Both the position numbers and the translations under genes were made by a program. Shown here piece by piece: positions 7,617 through 15,646 of a stretch of DNA of 64,000 nt. This DNA comes from an uncultured Clostridia bacterium. Its GTDB lineage: Bacteria > Bacillota > Clostridia > Oscillospirales > Acutalibacteraceae. The notes under the pieces were generated by a model. The model ran no database searches, had not been told where the DNA came from, and saw only the letters and a program-made list of their open reading frames with translations. The stretch spans positions 37,164-101,163 of the forward strand of contig CAMVEX010000008.1 in NCBI GenBank assembly GCA_947166625.1, given 5' to 3'. Each line of letters begins with the position of its first letter. Position 1 is the first letter of the stretch.

Positions 7617-8213
7617 TTATTTCTCCTTTAAGTGTCTTCTGAATTCAATCGGGTCATACCAAAAGCACCCAACGCACGCGTCCTCTTCATTATTGTGATG
7701 TGCGCCACCTTTGTAGTATGACATCGGATATCCTAATTTTTTTGCGTCGTACCTAATTCCTGTTCTGCGACATTCTTTACAGAATTGCCTTTTTGCATCG
7801 TTGGCAGCTTTACTCAATGGTTGAAAATCTGAAAGACGCTGGTCTTCGTTTTTCATTACCCGGTCTTCGTTTTTCATGCCGTTCTTATGGTCAACCTCCG
7901 GGTTTGACGTGCCTAATACAACACAGCGTTGCGCTGATATTTCTCTTTTAATTGCCGGACTTATATGTTGTGAATAATCGCCCTGATTCAGACCATTTAA
8001 CCTAATGCGATCAATGCCATTTCCAGGCGTGATACTTTTATCAAACTCAATAATGTATTTTTTTGCAAGTGTGGATTCTTTTCGTGCCCAAGAAGCCCCG
8101 TTCCCAAATTTTAAGTCGGCATATTCCCCAACAAACTCATTTGTGCTTATCCATCTGCTAATACCATTACTGTCGGGTTGAGCTAATTTTAAGAATAATT
8201 CTGTCTTTGTCAT
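7617..8213 (-). CDS. HNH-family restriction endonuclease
   Basis: 198 residues from ATG at 8213, five bases after AGGAGGG; an earlier TTG overlaps that site. The nuclease core is VDHKNG at 107-112, and SKAANDAKR around Asn138 supplies the HNH Asn. Cys145/148 and Cys180/183 form a likely structural zinc knuckle. This layout resembles HNH restriction enzymes partnered with two methylases. A 16-bp direct repeat with 21-bp period (7841-7856, 7862-7877) encodes KNED twice beside the active site. Probably the cutting enzyme of the locus. Confidence 0.8.
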   Translation of the reverse strand: MTKTELFLKLAQPDSNGISRWISTNEFVGEYADLKFGNGASWARKESTLAKKYIIEFDKSITPGNGIDRIRLNGLNQGDYSQHISPAIKREISAQRCVVLGTSNPEVDHKNGMKNEDRVMKNEDQRLSDFQPLSKAANDAKRQFCKECRRTGIRYDAKKLGYPMSYYKGGAHHNNEEDACVGCFWYDPIEFRRHLKEK

Positions 8214-8377
8214 AATATCCCTCCTGCTCAAATAATATCACACTCAAATAGAAAGCACAACATAAAGTGTAAAAATCGGCACAAAATGTTTGTGTATTAT
8301 ATACCCTATATTTTACTTGCTATCCGGGGCAGACAGAGTTAATATCACACTACCAAATTTAAAGGAGGTCATGTGAT

Positions 8378-8785
8378 ATGACAATCAAATTCAATGTTTC
8401 CGGCAGCAGAAGAACTGCGCTGGCGAAGGCCGTAGCCGAGTTTACGGGTGAAAAATCCAATTATCAGGGTCCGCCCTCATTCGCCTACACAGTCGGCAAT
8501 TACACCATCAGCAGAAGCGGTGAGCTTGAGAAAGCAGACGGGATTGCCCCGGAAATACTCGATTATCTTGCAGACCGCGGCTTTGAAGCGGAACCAGCCG
8601 AACCCACGAAACTGGAAATCGGTGTTTCGGAGAAAACGGCAGACATCGAAACCCTGAAGGCGATTATCGCTTCAAAGGAAAATCTGCTGAAGCACGCATT
8701 CGCGACAGACGATGTTTCGCTTACGCTTGAAGACGGGAAGATATTATTGCAAACACAAAAACGGAAAACGCAGAGAGGTTCCTGA
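8378..8785 (+). CDS. Mobile-element protein of unknown function, C-terminally truncated
   Basis: 135 residues behind a strong site (AAAGGAGG, nine bases before ATG). The N-terminal 60 residues (MTIKFNVSGSRRTALAKAVA, then a GPPSFAYTVGNYTISRSGEL block) resemble a protein often carried on Clostridia integrative elements and sometimes labelled virulence-related; this is recalled, not searched. The last 15-20 residues become basic and run into a serine-recombinase remnant in another frame, so the natural C-terminus seems lost at about 8740-8760. Composition is less AT-rich than the restriction genes beside it. Confidence 0.6.
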   Translation: MTIKFNVSGSRRTALAKAVAEFTGEKSNYQGPPSFAYTVGNYTISRSGELEKADGIAPEILDYLADRGFEAEPAEPTKLEIGVSEKTADIETLKAIIASKENLLKHAFATDDVSLTLEDGKILLQTQKRKTQRGS

Positions 8786-8982
8786 AACTTGTGCGCGGCA
8801 GGACGGAAATAGAAAAACTTGATGCGAGAATAATCCGTGAATTCGTAGATAGGGTTTATGTCCATAAGGCTGAGGTGTTTAACGGGCATAAAATCCAGCG
8901 TATTGATATCGCATGGAACTTTATCGGCATATTTGACCCGCCTTCACCGGAAACCGAATACCTAAAAGAAATATCGGCATAG
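8752..8982 (+). pseudogene. 3' remnant of a large serine recombinase
   Basis: The frame reads NTKTENAERFLKLVRGRTEI, then a block ending IIREFVDRVYVHKAEV and KIQRIDIAWNFIGIFDPP, and stops at 8982. This matches the extreme C-terminus (DUF4368-like) of large serine recombinases of Tn4451-type elements. The catalytic N-terminal domain and recombinase domain are missing; the frame is closed by TGA at 8728. It is joined to the truncated mobile-element gene, so an internal deletion of an integrated element probably created the junction. Confidence 0.7.
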
Positions 8983-9017
8983 CCGGTAAAATACCAAACT
9001 ATGCCGATGTTTTTTTT
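8973..9017 (+). terminator. Strong terminator after the recombinase remnant
   Basis: ATCGGCATAG (8973-8982) pairs perfectly with CTATGCCGAT (8999-9008) over a 16-base loop, followed by GTTTTTTTT. The stop codon of the recombinase remnant lies in the stem. Confidence 0.85.
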
Positions 9018-9028
9018 AGGAATATGCA

Positions 9029-9064
9029 ATCCCTAATGCACGACCATTTCGGGTGCATTTTTTA
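9029..9064 (+). repeat. Right inverted repeat of the island, also a hairpin
   Basis: GGGTGCATTTTTT (9051-9063) mirrors the left repeat at 2419-2431, and ATCCCTAAT (9029-9037) mirrors 2446-2454. Locally AATGCAC (9035-9041) and GTGCATT (9053-9059) form a hairpin followed by a T run, so the site can also act as a terminator. Confidence 0.6.
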
Positions 9065-9077
9065 TCTTCCGTGAGAA

Positions 9078-9881
9078 TTATACGCTGAGAAGACCCGCAT
9101 CAACCGCGTACTGGCCGCCGGTGCAGTATCTCGCCTTGTCGCTCGCGAGGAAGAGAACGAGATTTGCCGAATCCTCGGGCTCGATCCAGGGGACGGGCTG
9201 AAGGTTGCCGGCAGACGCTTCGGCTATCTCCATGGGAGTTTTGCCCTCCATTGCGGCAAGCCCGTCATTCATCGGCGTATTCACTCCTGTGGGGTGGATG
9301 CTGACCACTCTGATATTGTAGGGCGCGAGCTCGATCGCCCACGCTTTGGTGAGACCGGTCAGCCCCCATTTTGAGGCGGTGTAGTGAGAGAGCCTCCTGC
9401 CGCCGCGCAGACCCATTACGGAGGAATTGTTTATTATCACTCCGCTCATCTTTTCTTTCATATAGGGAACGACCCTTCTTGTGACATTGAAGGGACCCTT
9501 GAGATTTATATCTATCATCGCGTCCCATTCCTCATCGGTCATCTTATCGACCTCGGCGTAGGCGCAGATACCGGCGTTGTTAAAGAGAATATCTATCTTG
9601 CCGAATTCCTCTATCGTCTTTTTGACCGCTGCCGTGACCGCTTCGTCATCACGCACATCGCCTGCGCATATCACGCATTTTGAACCGAGCGCCTCGACCT
9701 CATCTTTAAGGCTTTTGAGCTCGTCGCTCGTGCCGAATTCATAGGCGGGGTATTCTATCTTTTTGGCTACATCAAAGGCCGCTATCAAAGCGCCCTCTTT
9801 TGCGAATGCGAGAGCGGTCGCCCTGCCCTGACCGTGGGCGGCTCCGGTAATAAAAGCAACTTTTCCTTCAAATTCCTTCAT
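9078..9881 (-). CDS. SDR-family NAD(P)-dependent oxidoreductase
   Basis: Cytoplasmic short-chain dehydrogenase, 267 residues. Cofactor motif TGAAHGQG lies at residues 12-19, NNAG follows near 105-108, and the catalytic Ser plus YxxxK appear as INNSSVMG and YTASK. A 15-20 residue insertion after the second strand (KKIEYPAYEFGTSDELKSL) resembles the carveol-dehydrogenase-like group. Its start overlaps the end of the AhpD-like gene region (one base between stop and ATG), so the two are one operon. Substrate unknown, probably an alcohol or ketone. Confidence 0.9.
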   Translation of the reverse strand: MKEFEGKVAFITGAAHGQGRATALAFAKEGALIAAFDVAKKIEYPAYEFGTSDELKSLKDEVEALGSKCVICAGDVRDDEAVTAAVKKTIEEFGKIDILFNNAGICAYAEVDKMTDEEWDAMIDINLKGPFNVTRRVVPYMKEKMSGVIINNSSVMGLRGGRRLSHYTASKWGLTGLTKAWAIELAPYNIRVVSIHPTGVNTPMNDGLAAMEGKTPMEIAEASAGNLQPVPWIEPEDSANLVLFLASDKARYCTGGQYAVDAGLLSV

Positions 9882-9882
9882 A

Positions 9883-10425
9883 TCATTCAGCCTCCGTCTT
9901 TTTATCGTTTATATAATTGTAGAGCACTTCGTCGAGCGGCACCTTCGCCACGGTATTAAACAGATTCGTGGCATACATTATGCCCGCGAAGGCTATCAGG
10001 GTGACTATCTGCTTATCCGTATAATTCTCTTTGAGCTTGTCATAGATCTCATCGGGTATGTTATGCGGATTTTTTGTGATCCCGGCTCCGAAATCAAGGA
10101 GCAGTTTTTCCGTATCGTTGAGGATGAGATTATCGGGGTCTTCGCCCGCGTCAATAAGGATCTTTCTGAAAAAAGTGCCGCAGATGAGGCAGGTGTTGCC
10201 GGTGGAGATCGCGTAGGAAAAAATCGTCATCGCCCTCTCGCCGAATACGGGCACGAGCTCATCATAAAGGGTGTACCATTCCATATAAGCCTTGAATGAA
10301 GGAACATCCTGCAAAAGGGTGCGCTTCATGTTTGTGATCCTGCCGTGCTTCGCGATCTGATCATCATATTCCGCCCTCACCTCGGGGGAAGAAGTCTCAT
10401 ATTCCGTCATGGGTAAATATGCCAT
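9883..10425 (-). CDS. Carboxymuconolactone decarboxylase / AhpD-like protein
   Basis: 180 residues, all-helical AhpD-like fold expected. The redox motif appears as CLICGTFF: the CxxC pair is kept, but the His that normally follows (CxxCxxxH) is Phe, so classical AhpD peroxidase activity is uncertain. AAGGAGG precedes the ATG. First gene of a two-gene operon with the SDR enzyme, divergent from the GH3 gene. It may detoxify or decarboxylate a substrate handled by the SDR enzyme; that is inference. Confidence 0.8.
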   Translation of the reverse strand: MAYLPMTEYETSSPEVRAEYDDQIAKHGRITNMKRTLLQDVPSFKAYMEWYTLYDELVPVFGERAMTIFSYAISTGNTCLICGTFFRKILIDAGEDPDNLILNDTEKLLLDFGAGITKNPHNIPDEIYDKLKENYTDKQIVTLIAFAGIMYATNLFNTVAKVPLDEVLYNYINDKKTEAE

Positions 10426-10521
10426 AATTCATGCCTCCTTATACGCGAATATTCTATAATAATCCGTTTTCGTTGTCAATATTCCGCTATGATTTTTGCG
10501 CCCCGCGAGTTGCAAAATCTG

Positions 10522-10549
10522 TTGATTTTGACGGGGCTTATGTTATAAT
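10522..10549 (+). promoter_or_regulatory. Promoter of the GH3 operon
   Basis: TTGATT (10522-10527), 16-base spacer and TATAAT (10544-10549), 33 bases before the GTG start. Confidence 0.7.
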
Positions 10550-10582
10550 GAAAATGAAAAAATACGATTAACGGAGGCGCCT

Positions 10583-12988
10583 GTGAATAAGATAAAAAGA
10601 ATTTTGTATAACGCCGTCGGCAAAATTATCGCCGCCATGCCCAATGATACGAGCCAGACCTCCGTATCCGCCGGGAGCGGGGAGAAATACGATAACCCCG
10701 AAATGTCCGCTCTGTGCCGCTCGGCGGCGGCGCAGGGATGCGTGCTGCTCAAAAACAACGGCGGGATCCTGCCGCTAAAAAAGGATGAAAAAATCAGCGT
10801 ATTCTCCCGCCTTCAGAATGATTGGTTTTATACCGGCTACGGCTCCGGCGGAGATGTAAACGCGCCCTATTGCGTGAGCCTTATCGACGGCTTAAAAAAC
10901 GCGGGCGCGAGGCTTGACGGGGAGCTTGCCGGGAAATACCGCAGATTCAGCGAAAAAAATCCGCCCGATAAGGGATTCTGGGCTCACTGGCCGTCAAATC
11001 AGGAGGAAATGCGCCTGACGGAATCCGAAATAAGAGCCGCGGCGGAGCGCAGCGGCACGGCGATAGTCATTATCGGCAGGGCTTCGGGCGAGGATATGGA
11101 AAACCGTCTCGAAAGGGGAAGCTGGCTGCTCACAAAGCAGGAGAAGCGCCTGCTTGACGGCGTTACGGGTGCATTCGGCAGGGTCATTCTCATTCTCAAC
11201 TGCTCAAATATAACAGATATGTCCGAAATCGCTCAATACGGCGATAAGATCGGCGCGGTGCTTCTCGCCTGGCAGGGCGGTATGGAGAGCGGGAACGCGG
11301 TTGCGGATGTCCTTTATGGTATCTGCCCGCCCTGCGGCAAGCTCACCGACACCGTTGCCGAAAACTACGCCGCCTACCCCTCATCAGCCGATTTCGGAAA
11401 GAGGGCTTATAACAACTACACCGAGGATATTTATGTAGGCTACCGCTATTTTGAAACCTTCGCTCCCGAAAAGGTGATATATCCCTTCGGCTTCGGGCTC
11501 GGTTACACGGAATTCAACATAGAAAATATCAGGTTCAAAAAGCTCAAAAGCAAAGTCAAAATTACATTCAGCGTAAAAAACACAGGTTCATTCAAGGGCA
11601 GGGAAACGCCTCAGATATATGTCAAAGCGCCCTGCGGAAGGCTCGGCAAGCCTGACAGAGAGCTTGTTTATTTTACAAAAACGCGGATGCTTGAGAGCGG
11701 AGAATCCGAGGATTTCACCGCCGAGATTCCCATTGAAAGTCTCGCGTCTTACGATGATAAAGAGAGTTATTCATACATCCTCGAAGCGGGGGCTTACGCC
11801 TTTTATCTCGGCAGCGATGTGCGCTCCGCCTCAAAATGCGGCGAATTCACTCTTGATGAAGAGGTCACCGTGTTGCGCCTCACGCAGTGCGCCGCCGCGC
11901 AGACGGATTTTGAGCGGCTCACCAATAAAGACGGCTCGCCGGTATTTGAGAAAGCGCCCGTCAGAAAGACGGGGCTGAAAGAAAGAATAATCGCATCTCT
12001 GCCCGGAGCGCCCGGTGTTTCATACATCAAAAAATGCACTCTGAAAGATGTAAAGGACGGCAGAGCGACCCTTGATGAATTTATTATGGCCCTCACACCC
12101 GATGAGCTTGAAGCGCTCAGCCGCGGGGATTATACCATGAATTCTCCGCTCGGCGCATCCGGCAACGCGGGCGTATATTGCGGAGTTACGCAGTCGCTCA
12201 GGGATAAGGGAGTGCCCGCCCTGACATTTACGGACGGTCCATCCGGGATCAGGCTAAATAAAACCGCTTCTCTTTTGCCTATAGGCACCTGCCTCGCCTG
12301 CACTTTTGACACGCAGCTTGTAGAAAAACTTTATTCTCTTGTCGGCGCAGAAATGAAAAAACTCGGCTCTCAGGTGATCGCAGGCCCGGGCATGAATATC
12401 CACAGAAATCCGCTCTGCGGAAGGAATTTTGAGTATTATTCAGAGGATCCGCTGCTGACGGGTAAAATCGGAGCCGCCGCCGTAAGAGGAATTCAATCAA
12501 ACGGAGTGGGTGCCTGCCCGAAGCATTTTGCCTGCAACAATCAGGAAACCAACCGCACCCGCAACGATTCAAGGCTCTCAGAAAGAGCGCTTCGCGAAAT
12601 ATATCTCAAGGGCTTTGAGATCTGTGTGAAGGAATCGGCTCCGCTCAATATCATGACATCCTATAACAAGATAAATTCTGTCTGGGCTCATTATCACTAT
12701 GAGCTGGTGAGGTGTATTTTAAGGGGCGAATGGGGCTATGAGGGCTGCGTTATCACGGATTGGTGGATGCGCCCGTCATATTCTCCCGAATTCCCCATCA
12801 TCAGAGATCAGGCTTACAGAGTCAGAGCGGGGGTAAATATCCTTATGCCCGGCGGCGAGCGGACGGGGAAGCGCGAGAGCGACGGCACTCTGCTTGAAAC
12901 CCTCGGCAAGAGCGGCGGGATAACGCTCACGGAGATAAGAGAAAACGCGAAATATATTTTGAATTTCGCCTTGAATTTCGTTGATTGA
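10583..12988 (+). CDS. GH3 beta-glucosidase with permuted domain order
   Basis: 801 residues, GTG start after CGGAGG. The usual GH3 order is reversed: residues ~40-300 are the C-terminal-type alpha/beta domain (CVLLKNNGGILPLK; GTAIVIIGRASGED; PFGFGLGYT), then a fibronectin-like segment, and the TIM barrel lies after residue ~480 (FTDGPSGIR, GMNIHRNPLCGRNFEYYSED). The nucleophile is the Asp in CVITDW, near residue 726. The same permutation is known in Ruminococcus albus and Butyrivibrio beta-glucosidases. No signal peptide, so a cytoplasmic enzyme cleaving imported glucosides. An acetyltransferase gene follows 12 bases later. Confidence 0.92.
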   Translation: MNKIKRILYNAVGKIIAAMPNDTSQTSVSAGSGEKYDNPEMSALCRSAAAQGCVLLKNNGGILPLKKDEKISVFSRLQNDWFYTGYGSGGDVNAPYCVSLIDGLKNAGARLDGELAGKYRRFSEKNPPDKGFWAHWPSNQEEMRLTESEIRAAAERSGTAIVIIGRASGEDMENRLERGSWLLTKQEKRLLDGVTGAFGRVILILNCSNITDMSEIAQYGDKIGAVLLAWQGGMESGNAVADVLYGICPPCGKLTDTVAENYAAYPSSADFGKRAYNNYTEDIYVGYRYFETFAPEKVIYPFGFGLGYTEFNIENIRFKKLKSKVKITFSVKNTGSFKGRETPQIYVKAPCGRLGKPDRELVYFTKTRMLESGESEDFTAEIPIESLASYDDKESYSYILEAGAYAFYLGSDVRSASKCGEFTLDEEVTVLRLTQCAAAQTDFERLTNKDGSPVFEKAPVRKTGLKERIIASLPGAPGVSYIKKCTLKDVKDGRATLDEFIMALTPDELEALSRGDYTMNSPLGASGNAGVYCGVTQSLRDKGVPALTFTDGPSGIRLNKTASLLPIGTCLACTFDTQLVEKLYSLVGAEMKKLGSQVIAGPGMNIHRNPLCGRNFEYYSEDPLLTGKIGAAAVRGIQSNGVGACPKHFACNNQETNRTRNDSRLSERALREIYLKGFEICVKESAPLNIMTSYNKINSVWAHYHYELVRCILRGEWGYEGCVITDWWMRPSYSPEFPIIRDQAYRVRAGVNILMPGGERTGKRESDGTLLETLGKSGGITLTEIRENAKYILNFALNFVD

Positions 12989-13000
12989 GAGGAAATAAAT

Positions 13001-13477
13001 ATGGAAAACATCACATTCAGATATGCCTGCGAAGAGGATTGCGGATTGATCCTCTCTTTGATAAAGGAGCTTGCGGAATATGAAAATCTCTCGGATGAAG
13101 TGATTGCCGATGAGAGCCTTCTGAGGAATTCGATATTCAGAGAGGGGAGCGCCGAGGTGATTTTTCCCTGCGTAAACGGCAGAGAGATCGGCTTCGCCCT
13201 GTTTTTCCATAATTATTCAACATTTCTCGGCAGAAAAGGGCTTTATCTTGAGGATCTGTATATAAAGCAGGAATTCAGAGGGAGAGGATACGGCAAAGCA
13301 ACTTTGAAAAAGCTCGCGCAGATTGCCTGCGAAAGAGGATGCGGAAGGCTTGAATGGTCGTGCCTTGACAGCAACAGACCCGCCGTGGATTTTTACCTCT
13401 CGCTCGGCGCGAGGCCGATGGATGAATGGACGGTTTACCGCCTGACCGGCGATACTCTTAAAAATCTTGCAGAATAA
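13001..13477 (+). CDS. GNAT N-acetyltransferase (diamine / thialysine type)
   Basis: 158 residues, acetyl-CoA-dependent. The acetyl-CoA loop is FRGRGYGKATLKKLA, preceded by the strand LYLEDLYIKQE. The ending WSCLDSNRPAVDFYLSLGAR, then PMDEWTVYRL, is characteristic of the spermidine/thialysine acetyltransferase branch, so a small amine is a plausible substrate. The site AGAGGAAA precedes ATG. Shares the GH3 transcript and is followed by a terminator. Confidence 0.88.
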   Translation: MENITFRYACEEDCGLILSLIKELAEYENLSDEVIADESLLRNSIFREGSAEVIFPCVNGREIGFALFFHNYSTFLGRKGLYLEDLYIKQEFRGRGYGKATLKKLAQIACERGCGRLEWSCLDSNRPAVDFYLSLGARPMDEWTVYRLTGDTLKNLAE

Positions 13478-13521
13478 CGGGATGACCCGTAACAGGCGGT
13501 CAAATAACATTATATATGATT

Positions 13522-13553
13522 TACCCGACAGTAAATTCTGTCGGGTATTTTTT
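13522..13553 (+). terminator. Terminator of the GH3-acetyltransferase operon
   Basis: TACCCGACAG (13522-13531) and CTGTCGGGTA (13538-13547) form a perfect 10-bp stem with loop TAAATT and a T run. Confidence 0.9.
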
Positions 13554-13563
13554 ACAAATATAC

Positions 13564-13605
13564 TTGACAAACACAAAACAACTGTATATAGTGTATATAT
13601 ACACT
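13564..13605 (+). promoter_or_regulatory. Promoter and YtrA-type operator
   Basis: TTGACA (13564-13569), exact 17-base spacer, TATAGT (13587-13592). A perfect 16-bp palindrome AGTGTATATATACACT (13590-13605) overlaps the -10 and start region. Placed just before a GntR/YtrA repressor gene, it is the likely autoregulatory operator of the whole operon. Confidence 0.85.
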
Positions 13606-13628
13606 GATGCGCGGCGGTGAGGTATGAT

Positions 13629-14018
13629 ATGAATATTTTGATCAGCAATTTATCCGGAGTGCCGATTTACGAGCAGATCGAGGAGCAGATAAAAGCGCAG
13701 ATAATGTCAGGCGCGCTCTGTGCGGGAGACGCTCTGCCTTCTATGAGGATGCTCGCAAAGGAACTTAAAATCAGCGTAATAACCACAAAACGGGCTTATG
13801 AGGACCTTGAACGCGACGGATATATATCCAATGTTCAGGGCAAGGGCTGCTTTGTAAAAGCGATGAATGCCGAACTCATAAAAGAAAATATGCTCTTTGC
13901 GATAGGTGAGCTTTTTGAATCAGCCGCCGATAAGGCGATTATAGGCAAAATCACTCTCGATGAGCTTTGCGACACTCTTAAAATCATCTACGAGGAGAAG
14001 AACAATGGCAGAAATTAA
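13629..14018 (+). CDS. GntR-family transcriptional regulator, YtrA subfamily
   Basis: 129 residues from ATG at 13629 (GGTGAGG upstream); GTG at 13617 is an alternative. An N-terminal winged helix (PIYEQIEEQIKAQIMSGAL, then PSMRMLAKELKISVITTKRA) is followed by a short helical tail, as in YtrA repressors that lack a large effector domain. It overlaps the ATPase gene by 14 bases. Family members repress adjacent ABC exporter genes and are relieved by cell-wall antibiotics or metabolites; the inducer here is unknown. Confidence 0.93.
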   Translation: MNILISNLSGVPIYEQIEEQIKAQIMSGALCAGDALPSMRMLAKELKISVITTKRAYEDLERDGYISNVQGKGCFVKAMNAELIKENMLFAIGELFESAADKAIIGKITLDELCDTLKIIYEEKNNGRN

Positions 14019-14886
14019 AAATGTGATAGAATTTCGCAACGCCGTCAAGGATTACGGCGATTTTAAGCTTGACAATATAAGCTTTGCCGTGCCGGAGGGG
14101 AGCGTCTGCGGTTTTATAGGTCAAAACGGCGCGGGTAAAACCACCGCGATCTCGCTGCTGCTGGATTTGATAAAACGCGATTCCGGTGAGGTTTATCTTT
14201 TCGGTGAGCCTGTGGACGGCAGGCATTCTTACCTGAGAGAAAATGTGGGCGTGGTTTTTGATGAAATGGGCTTTCACGAATTCCTCACCGCGAAGCAGAT
14301 AAACGTGATCCTCAAAAATTCGTATAAAAACTGGGATGAAAAGGTATTTTTTGAAAATCTCAAAAAATTTTCTCTGCCGTCAAATAAACCCTGCGGGGCT
14401 TTTTCGCGCGGTATGAGAATGAAATTGCAGATAGCGGCGGCTCTGTCTCACAATGCGAAGCTTCTGGTAATGGATGAGCCTACAAGCGGCCTTGATCCGG
14501 TGGTCAGGAATGAGATAATACAGATTTTCAGAGAATATGAGATGCGGGAAGATCACACCATTTTGCTCTCATCCCACATAACCGGCGATCTTGAAAAAAT
14601 CGCGGATGAAGTCGTATTCATAGACGGCGGCAAAATCGTGCTCGCGGGCAACAAGGATGAAATTCTTGAAAAGCACGCCCTGCTCAAATGCTCAAATGAT
14701 GAAGCGGGTAATATAAGCGGGTCGCTCATCGTATTTTCTCAGCCCGGTAAATACGGCACCGAGATGCTCGTAAATGACGCGGCTGCATGCAAAAGATTTT
14801 ATCCGAATGCGATCATAGAGAGCGCGACCCTTGAGGAAATAATGATCTATTATGTAAATAAATCAAAAGCAGACGGGATAGGCTGA
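14005..14886 (+). CDS. ABC exporter ATP-binding protein (YtrB/BcrA-like)
   Basis: 293 residues from ATG at 14005, preceded by GAGGAG. Walker A GFIGQNGAGKTT, signature variant FSRGMRMKLQIA (the form usual in this subfamily), Walker B LLVMDEPTSGLDP, and switch His in LLSSHITGDLEK. The C-terminal ~60 residues are an accessory domain. With two membrane proteins encoded directly downstream it makes an ABC-2 exporter, probably for a peptide or lipid-linked compound. Confidence 0.93.
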   Translation: MAEIKNVIEFRNAVKDYGDFKLDNISFAVPEGSVCGFIGQNGAGKTTAISLLLDLIKRDSGEVYLFGEPVDGRHSYLRENVGVVFDEMGFHEFLTAKQINVILKNSYKNWDEKVFFENLKKFSLPSNKPCGAFSRGMRMKLQIAAALSHNAKLLVMDEPTSGLDPVVRNEIIQIFREYEMREDHTILLSSHITGDLEKIADEVVFIDGGKIVLAGNKDEILEKHALLKCSNDEAGNISGSLIVFSQPGKYGTEMLVNDAAACKRFYPNAIIESATLEEIMIYYVNKSKADGIG

Positions 14887-14896
14887 CGGAGGTAAT

Positions 14897-15646
14897 ATGA
14901 AAGGCTTGATAATTAAAGATCTTTACTGCCTCAAAAAGCAGTTTGTCACCTTCGCTTTTATAATTTCGGGCGTTGTCGCGGTCGCGATCATGTTTGTGTT
15001 AAGCGAGAGATTCGGAAATCTCAGATTTGCGGTCTCCGATATGGAAGCCGCCGGATTTGATATAGCTTCCGTTATCAAAACCGCCGTGATGTTTTTTATG
15101 CTTCTTCCCCTCGTATGCACCGGAAATATCGCCGATTCATTTGCCTATGACAAAGCGGCTTCATTCTATAAAACAGGGGCTTCATTGCCCGTCTCAACGG
15201 GGAAAAGAGTGCTCTCAAAATTCGTGACGGCAATGCTTTTTATCGCTGTAGGGCTTGCGGTCGATATCGCGATGGCGGCGGTTATATCATCGGTATCGGA
15301 TGTCATTATTCTTGTAAGATGCGCCGGAGCCCTCATCTCTCTCGCCTCATGTATGATGATATATACTTCGCTCGTAATCACACTCAGCTACGCGGGTGTA
15401 TCATCTGTTTATTCAACCTTTTTGCCTCTTGCTGCGGCGGCAGTCATCATTCTCGCATTCAAAGCGAAGGATATTATAACAGCGCTGATAAACGATGATT
15501 TCGGCAGTATGGGAAGAATTGCCCGGGCGGTTATAAATTTAACGGAAACGCGCCCGTATTATTTCTTGCTCGCCGCAGCAGTAACAGCCGCCGTATGCTT
15601 TGCCGTATCAATACGGCTGGCTGAGAGAAAGAGAGGTGTCGCCTGA
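14897..15646 (+). CDS. ABC-2 type permease, first subunit
   Basis: 249 residues with about six hydrophobic helices (FAFIISGVVAVAIMFVL; VMFFMLLPLVCTG; FLPLAAAAVIILAF) and few charged loops, as in YtrC-like membrane subunits. ACGGAGG precedes the ATG. Its stop overlaps the next start (TGATG), so the two permeases are translationally coupled and probably form a heterodimer with the ATPase. Confidence 0.85.
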   Translation: MKGLIIKDLYCLKKQFVTFAFIISGVVAVAIMFVLSERFGNLRFAVSDMEAAGFDIASVIKTAVMFFMLLPLVCTGNIADSFAYDKAASFYKTGASLPVSTGKRVLSKFVTAMLFIAVGLAVDIAMAAVISSVSDVIILVRCAGALISLASCMMIYTSLVITLSYAGVSSVYSTFLPLAAAAVIILAFKAKDIITALINDDFGSMGRIARAVINLTETRPYYFLLAAAVTAAVCFAVSIRLAERKRGVA

